Origin: Sabellastarte sp. h YS-2021 | Lineage: Eukaryota > Annelida > Polychaeta > Sabellida > Sabellidae | Length of the DNA: 64,000 bases | Reading direction: 5' to 3' | NCBI GenBank assembly: GCA_964017235.1 | Contig: OZ024927.1 | Location: forward strand, 48,923,293 to 48,987,292 | In this document: positions 59,279-64,000 of the stretch, piece after piece | Position numbering within the stretch: the stretch's first letter is position 1 | How the letters are laid out: every line of letters begins with the position of its first letter | Translations under genes and position numbers: made by a program | The notes under the pieces: generated by a model | The model's input: only the letters and a program-made list of their open reading frames with translations | Database searches by the model: none | What the model was told of the DNA's origin: nothing

Positions 59279-59960
59279 GTTTGATGTGATTTATGGAATC
59301 CCAAGCCATGGCTTCCTATTACATCCCAATACATTTCAAAGGTCTAAATCTAAAAGTAAAAGCGATTTTTGACATTTTACAAATCTCTTCTGCCTCTATG
59401 CTGCATATCAAAAAGAGTTAGACACCTGATTTGGCTGATTTTAAGGCAACCTTTATATGAGGATCTAACGTTTGAAGCTATAGAGCAAATTTTCATGCTT
59501 CAATAACATATTGAACCTGTGTAGATTCCTCAATGTGAGTAGTTATACACAATATGTGCCCAAAATGGTCAGATTCAGCATGTATTTTACTAATCAACAA
59601 TCATTTAGCTCTCAATCAGTCAAGTATGGCCTAACTGCTTTGAAATTCAACCGGTGCCTAGATATCGATGCTAGAAAAGCACTTGCCAAATTTTGGGATC
59701 CCCATGTAGTAGTTTCTGAGAAAATATGGTGAGAGGAAGTACCAGAAAAAATTATTTTTGATCAATATGTGACCTTTAAAGTTCCAACATCAAATTCGCA
59801 TCCCCCCCAAAATTTTCCCATATAGCTACCAAAAATCATTTTGATGGGGCTTATATTAAGGGGACATTCAACTTAGAAAATACTGAGGTGGCGGTGTAGA
59901 CTGTCAGGAAAAAAAGGAGTGAAAGCAATAGGCATCCCCTTTTTAAGGGACGCTTAATTA
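58505..59960 (-). mobile_element. Repeat-bearing element with the 26845-type 5' end, minus strand
   Basis: On the minus strand the sequence starting at 59960 reads TAATTAAGCGTCCCT, identical in 15 of 15 bases to the left end at 26845-26859. It continues into a hairpin with AAGGGGATGCC, then a short CCGCCACC tract about 35 bases further in. An array of about three units of 273-310 bp lies at 58505-59345, marked by ATTCAACTTTAT at 58624, 58897 and 59207. The inner sequence is unlike the 157-bp array. The far end was not located. Confidence 0.45.
59245..59277 (+). repeat. G homopolymer of 33
   Basis: An uninterrupted run of 33 G inside the third unit of the local tandem array. The other two units have only GGGAGGGGG-type stretches at this place. 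Its length may be affected by sequencing or assembly. Confidence 0.9.
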
Positions 59961-60564
59961 TGGTGGCCATCTTTTTTGTGTGACTGTTTACAAAACTTAA
60001 GCATACTTTCTACATGTCTCAGCATCTGAGCAACTGGCTGAGCCAAAACTGAGACTGAAACTCATTACTAAATTTCATAAAGTCTGAGACCATGGACTCA
60101 ACTAAACATTCTAAAAATTTGAGAAAAAAGTCTTAACTTCAAGCCTGAAACCAGGCTTAGACCTTTCCTGAAATTGACTCCATGAGTTCATAGTGTCCCC
60201 AAATTACTCCTAGCTGTGGCATGTAGTTTTTAAACTCAACACTGTGTTTATTCTTTGCCTAAAGAAATTTTTATATTTTAAAATTTTTTTTTTTTTTTTG
60301 CTATTTTAAATCTTCCATTCTGTTTGTTATTCTGATTGCTACATTTATATAATAGTATATTTTTTAACTTTCCAACTTTCAAGTTCCCTTTAGAAACAGT
60401 AACACAATATAATAGTAGTTCAAATGGTGATGTTGAAACCTATTAACACCAAGCTAAGACAACATAATTGCAATTCTGTATTCTTAGGAAAACTATTGAC
60501 GGTGTAATAATTAGCACAAAATTCCAGTTTTCCCAATACGTCATATTAGCACACTCATTGAAGC

Positions 60565-60573
60565 TATATAAAG
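60565..60573 (+). promoter_or_regulatory. TATA box of the Ig-domain gene
   Basis: CTATATAAAGC lies 152 bases before the proposed start codon, so transcription would begin near 60595 and leave a 5' leader of about 120 bases. Sequence match only; no expression evidence. Confidence 0.55.
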
Positions 60574-60716
60574 CGAGATGTCACCGGTGAAAATCACCCA
60601 TAGCCTGTTTCTCTATTACTTATTAAAGAAAGAATAATTGCTGTATTTCAGTGTTCACTAGATCAACCTCTGATAAGGAGCACATTCTTTTTCACTTTAT
60701 AGTAAGCAGAAATATT

Positions 60717-61239
60717 ATGCGGTTTCTGCTATGTTCTCTTCTAACAATAAATATGATGTTATTTTCTCCAATCTTTGCAGCACTGACTATAAACCAGTTG
60801 CACCCAGGAGGTCAGGTTCATCTTGGAGATAGTTTGCTTTTGCTGTGTAAATACAGCAGTGTGAATGAACAGAACAAAGGTAGTTCTCCTGTTGAATCTA
60901 ACTCTACCAAATCAGTGGAAGATGACAAAGAATGCCAGATGATTTGGACATTGGCTCCTGACACAAAATCACAAAGTCATACACTGCCTCCAGATGTCAC
61001 TGTGATGTTTTTTAAGGAAGACTCATCTTCAACACAAGGTGAAGGGGATGAAGTACAGGATGATGATACAACCAAAGACAACATGGTGCTGAGTTTATAT
61101 GTGGAGAAGACTACTTCTAAACATGCTGGGCTGTACACATGCAACCTAGACTGTCCTGGACTGTCGCTGTCAGACTCAAAACAAATTCAGTTTGCAGACA
61201 GCCATCTGGAAAAAAAACTGCTGGAGGAGACAACTGAAG
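60717..61239 (+). CDS. Immunoglobulin-domain secreted/membrane protein, first exon
   Basis: I chose ATG 60717 because it begins a good signal peptide (MRFLLCSLLTINMMLFSPIF, cleavage near FAA); an upstream in-frame ATG at 60651 would put 22 polar residues before it. The mature part begins LTINQLHPGGQVHLGDSLLL. It has the first Ig cysteine in LLLCKY, a tryptophan in MIWTLAP, and the typical end of an Ig domain, KHAGLYTC. The loop between is long and acidic (EDSSSTQGEGDEVQDDDTT). The exon ends at GAAG|GTAGGT (61239). Later exons are outside the window or not recognised, so the protein class (adhesion molecule, receptor) is open. The first intron holds a LINE. A TTTGCAG at 60774-60780 looks like a splice acceptor, but the open frame across it argues against its use. 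Confidence 0.7.
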
Positions 61240-61439
61240 GTAGGTAACTACAGTGCAGCCTCTATTATTCAAACATTGCTCAGCAAAGTATATTTAGTTT
61301 TGATAATGGAATGTCCATAAGAAATCAAGAAGAGACAAGTTTTCACTGTATTTTTGTTGACATAATTTTATAGTACATATAATAACATCTTTGAAAGGAT
61401 CAATGATATTTATATTACATATTTTTATCTTATCTGCCA

Positions 61440-63690
61440 TTTGCGGTGAAAGGACTTACTTTAAATGAATGTGAACAGTACATGTCTGGTTTGTCTGGCC
61501 TTCTTGATATTCATGCACCAGTGAAGACTAAACAACTCATATCAAACCAGCCCCATGCTGGATAACCGATGAGTATAGAACTGCCAAGTGCATGAGAAGG
61601 CAGTATGAACGCGCCTGGCGAAGAGACAAATCCTCTGAAAATCATTCCCGTCTTCGACGGCAGATAAACAGATGTAACCACATTCTAAATAGAAACAAGG
61701 GGTGTTTCTACCGTGATCTAGTTAGTGAAAATTACGGTGATAGTAAGAGGTTATGGCATGCACTAAATAGAACATTGAGTCGGTCAAATTCTACTGTCCT
61801 CCCATCCTTTGATGATGAAAAATCTTTAGCAAACAGATTTGGTTCATTTTTCATTGATAAAATTAAAAAGATTCGAGACACCTTTAAATACACCAGATCT
61901 CAGGTTCTTCACCCAGACAAGGAGCCACCGACTTTCAGTTCTTTTCAAGTTGTCACTGATACTGAAGTCCTTAAGTTTATCAAGGAATCCCCTTCAAAAA
62001 CTTGCTCCCTTGATCCATGCCCCACTCACATTGTGAAACAATGTATTGATATTCTTCTCCCTTCATTGACTAAACTGGTTAACTTGTCCCTCAAAAATGG
62101 CATTTTCCCTAATCCTTTCAAACAGGCTATTGTCACACCCCTCCTCAAAAAGTCCACCCTTTCAAAAGAGGACTTGAAGAGCTATCGACCGGTGTCCGGT
62201 CTTAGCTTCTTGGCAAAATTGGTTGAGCGAATTGTGGCTGCCCAAATTAGAACTCACATGGATTCTCATGATCTTGGTAACACTTTCCAGTCAGCCTATA
62301 AGTTGGGGCACTCGACAGAAACTGCCTTGTTGTGCATCAAAAGTGAGATTCACTTATCTCTGTCCAAGGGCATGCCTACAGCACTAGTGCTACTCGACCT
62401 GTCCGCGGCTTTTGACACTATCGATCATGACACACTCCTATCCTGTTTGTCGTCTAGATTTGGTTTTGCTGGATCGGCACTAAAATGGTTTAGATCCTAC
62501 CTCCAGGATCGTTTTCAGTCAGTCAAGATTGGTTCCAGTCTTTCGAATCTGTTCAAATTCAAGTTTGGAGTCCCCCAAGGTTCTGTCTTAGGTCCTCTTC
62601 TGTTTTCCCTCTACACAACACCTCTTGGTCAAGTCATCAGAAAATATACCGGAGTCCGTTACCACTTCTATGCGGACGACACTCAGCTGTTCATTCACTT
62701 ATCCCCTGATGATTGTCTCAAGTCTTTTGACCGTCTTAAATCGTGTTTGAATGATATTCAGGTCTGGATGTCTGAAAACAAACTCAAGCTAAATCCTGAT
62801 AAAACAGAATTCATAGTCTTTGGTGCCAAAGACAGACACATATGGCTCAGTGACTCATTTCCTGTCAATATCCTGGGTAATTGCCTCTCTCCCACAGATG
62901 TTGTACGCAATCTGGGTGTTCTGTTTGATGCAAAGTTTTGTTTCACCAATCACGTAAATTCTGTTATCAAATCCTGTTTTACTTGCCTCAGGGACCTTCA
63001 TCGCATCAGGAGGTTTCTTTCTGTGGATACATCAGTGGTGATTGCAAATGCTCTGGTCAGTAGTCGTTTGGATTATTGCAATTCTCTTTTTCGAAGTTTG
63101 TCATCCCGAAATGCTACAAGGCTCCAATATGTTCAAAATGCGCTTGCACGGTTTGTCACTGGTGCTTCAAAGTACACTCACATTACATCCACCCTTAGGA
63201 CACTTCATTGGCTACCCATTAGACAATGTATTATCTTCAAAACCCTAGTTTTGGTTTATAAGTACCTCACCACTGGCCAGCCTAAGTATTTTGCACCATA
63301 TCTCCCCTTGTACAAATCTGCCATGAATACAAGACGTTCCAATCCCAAAAATTTGTTCCTTCAGGTTCCCTCTTACTGTGCTTCCATCCATAAATCAAAG
63401 GTCCATTTTAACAATAGTTTCTCATATGATTCCCCTAAGTTATGGAATGATCTTCCATATGATATACGCAGTGCTCCAAATCTCTCCAGTTTCAAAAGTC
63501 GACTCAAAACCTACCTATTTCAGAAATCATTCCCACCATAGCTTCTTACTACCGAACACCGGACCACCTCTCTGGGAATGACTCGGAACATGTCTAATGT
63601 CTTATGAATTATGCCTTATGAATTGGATGGTGTGCCTTAGAATCCGTTGATACGGAGATTAAGCACGTGGACAACTGATTGATTGATTTA
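61440..63690 (+). mobile_element. 5'-truncated CR1/L2-like LINE in the Ig gene intron
   Basis: From about 61445 broken coding sequence of the end of the endonuclease/linker region is seen (GLLDIHAPVKTKQ), then a one-base frame change near 61555, then the open frame below. After the stop at 63541 a short 3' region ends in TGATTGATTGATT at about 63677-63690. Such an octamer-like tail instead of poly(A) is typical of CR1/L2-group elements. It is on the same strand as the host gene. Confidence 0.85.
61592..63541 (+). CDS. LINE reverse transcriptase (ORF2 C-terminal part)
   Basis: An open frame of 649 residues, open upstream at least to 61559. It contains the reverse transcriptase motifs in order: CSLDPCPTHIVKQC, YRPVSGLSFLAKLVERI, LVLLDLSAAFDTIDHD (A, about residue 270), FGVPQGSVLGPLLFSLY (B), YHFYADDTQLFI (C, about residue 360), LKLNPDKTEFIVFG (D) and NLGVLFDAKF (E). 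The C-terminus (LPYDIRSAPNLSSFKSRLKT) is typical of CR1/L2/Rex1 elements. No internal stop is present, which suggests recent insertion, but the endonuclease is missing, so this copy cannot retrotranspose by itself. Confidence 0.9.
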   Translation: MRRQYERAWRRDKSSENHSRLRRQINRCNHILNRNKGCFYRDLVSENYGDSKRLWHALNRTLSRSNSTVLPSFDDEKSLANRFGSFFIDKIKKIRDTFKYTRSQVLHPDKEPPTFSSFQVVTDTEVLKFIKESPSKTCSLDPCPTHIVKQCIDILLPSLTKLVNLSLKNGIFPNPFKQAIVTPLLKKSTLSKEDLKSYRPVSGLSFLAKLVERIVAAQIRTHMDSHDLGNTFQSAYKLGHSTETALLCIKSEIHLSLSKGMPTALVLLDLSAAFDTIDHDTLLSCLSSRFGFAGSALKWFRSYLQDRFQSVKIGSSLSNLFKFKFGVPQGSVLGPLLFSLYTTPLGQVIRKYTGVRYHFYADDTQLFIHLSPDDCLKSFDRLKSCLNDIQVWMSENKLKLNPDKTEFIVFGAKDRHIWLSDSFPVNILGNCLSPTDVVRNLGVLFDAKFCFTNHVNSVIKSCFTCLRDLHRIRRFLSVDTSVVIANALVSSRLDYCNSLFRSLSSRNATRLQYVQNALARFVTGASKYTHITSTLRTLHWLPIRQCIIFKTLVLVYKYLTTGQPKYFAPYLPLYKSAMNTRRSNPKNLFLQVPSYCASIHKSKVHFNNSFSYDSPKLWNDLPYDIRSAPNLSSFKSRLKTYLFQKSFPP

Positions 63691-63778
63691 AATGTAACAT
63701 TCCTGGAATAATATGGTAATACACAATGCTTACAAAAAATGTTTTTTCTCAAGACTGTTGACAAAGTAATTCAGTTAT

Positions 63779-64000
63779 GAAAATAGCCAGCCTCGGCAGG
63801 TAAGAACCCCAGCCTGCAGATACAACTAAATGGGCAACAACATTGAGATTTGGGAAAATCTTAGGAACAATTTCAGTTGTAAGAAGTATACAGAATCCAC
63901 GAAATGTTGTCCGATAAAAGATTCACAGGCCATGATTTCTTACAAGTTGTTTTTATATTTTGAAGCGCTAGAACCAATTATAAGGGAGATATAAGGCCCT
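63779..64000 (-). mobile_element. Inverted, shorter copy of the 43740-44120 repeat
   Basis: The minus strand of 63779-64000 matches 43735-43810 joined to 43981-44120. Shared phrases include AAATCTCAATGTTGTTGCCC, GCCTGCYGAGGCTGGCTATT and AACAACTTGTAAGAAATCAT. It lacks one internal unit of about 150 bases and keeps the intact GGCTGGGGTT (63805-63814 inverted). The window ends inside it. Confidence 0.75.

Larger units (their letters stand above)
57985..60181. mobile_element. MITE-like element with long imperfect terminal inverted repeats, hosting another element
   Basis: GGGGGAGATTTCATGAAAGG and TCTCAGACTTAACC at the left end match the inverse of the right end (GGCTTAGACCTTTCCTGAAA, then TTGACTCC, ending 60181). 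The inverted similarity extends over roughly 130 bases, and both ends are rich in repeated CTCAGACT-type words. Possible degenerate direct repeats (ATGCGCT and ATGAGTT) flank it. The interior 58505-59960 appears to be a separate repeat-bearing element. Superfamily not determined. Confidence 0.45.

Noticed and set aside
60774-60781. Splice acceptor TTTGCAG inside the Ig exon
   Set aside because: The reading frame is open across it and the signal peptide upstream makes sense with what follows, so no intron is needed here.

Overview
The window looks like nuclear DNA of a marine lophotrochozoan, most likely a mollusc. It is AT-rich and intron-bearing, with tRNA-type SINEs, a DIRS retrotransposon, CR1/L2-like and other LINE remnants, pogo-like MITEs, and several repeat-bearing elements built like the bivalve 'pearl'/Helentron-associated elements. 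The species cannot be fixed from the sequence. Only two host genes can be supported: the 3' part of a signal peptidase complex subunit 3 gene (SPCS3, + strand, coding exons 35858-41701) and the first exon of an immunoglobulin-domain secreted or membrane protein with a TATA promoter (+ strand, 60717-61239).

Layout. 1-18395 and 21682-24020 are one satellite of 133-bp monomers organised at three levels: 133 bp, about 2124 bp (16 monomers) and 12480 bp. The array is split by a 3.28-kb mobile element (18399-21681), which also sits nearly unchanged in the last SPCS3 intron (37740-41031) and as an older, broken copy at 30813-33680. The satellite edge decays (24020-24282) and runs into a 151-bp satellite (24283-25245). 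A second repeat-bearing element with a 157-bp array follows (26845-29234). 30108-33680 is a nest of pogo-like MITEs, a foldback-like element and the old element copy. 34200-35045 is a degenerate repeat field built on a short AT-rich motif. Downstream of SPCS3 come SINEs, a third repeat-bearing element (42821-44120) and a structurally complete but mutated DIRS element (44456-50838). 50839-57550 holds few recognisable features (a SINE and a minus-strand reverse transcriptase remnant). 57985-60181 is a nested MITE-like composite. The Ig gene follows, with a 5'-truncated LINE in its first intron (about 61440-63690).

Main point. Several otherwise unrelated elements share one plan: a 5'-terminal hairpin, a GCC-rich triplet tract just inside it, an internal tandem array, the hairpin arm repeated in inverted orientation near the 3' end, and, in the two best cases, a small 3' hairpin followed within a few bases by a terminal CTAG. 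This is the plan described for Helentron-associated (HINE/pearl/DINE-1-like) non-autonomous rolling-circle elements. Their internal repeats, and both free-standing satellites, also share a degenerate kernel, which suggests that the satellites and the elements have exchanged or share ancestry.
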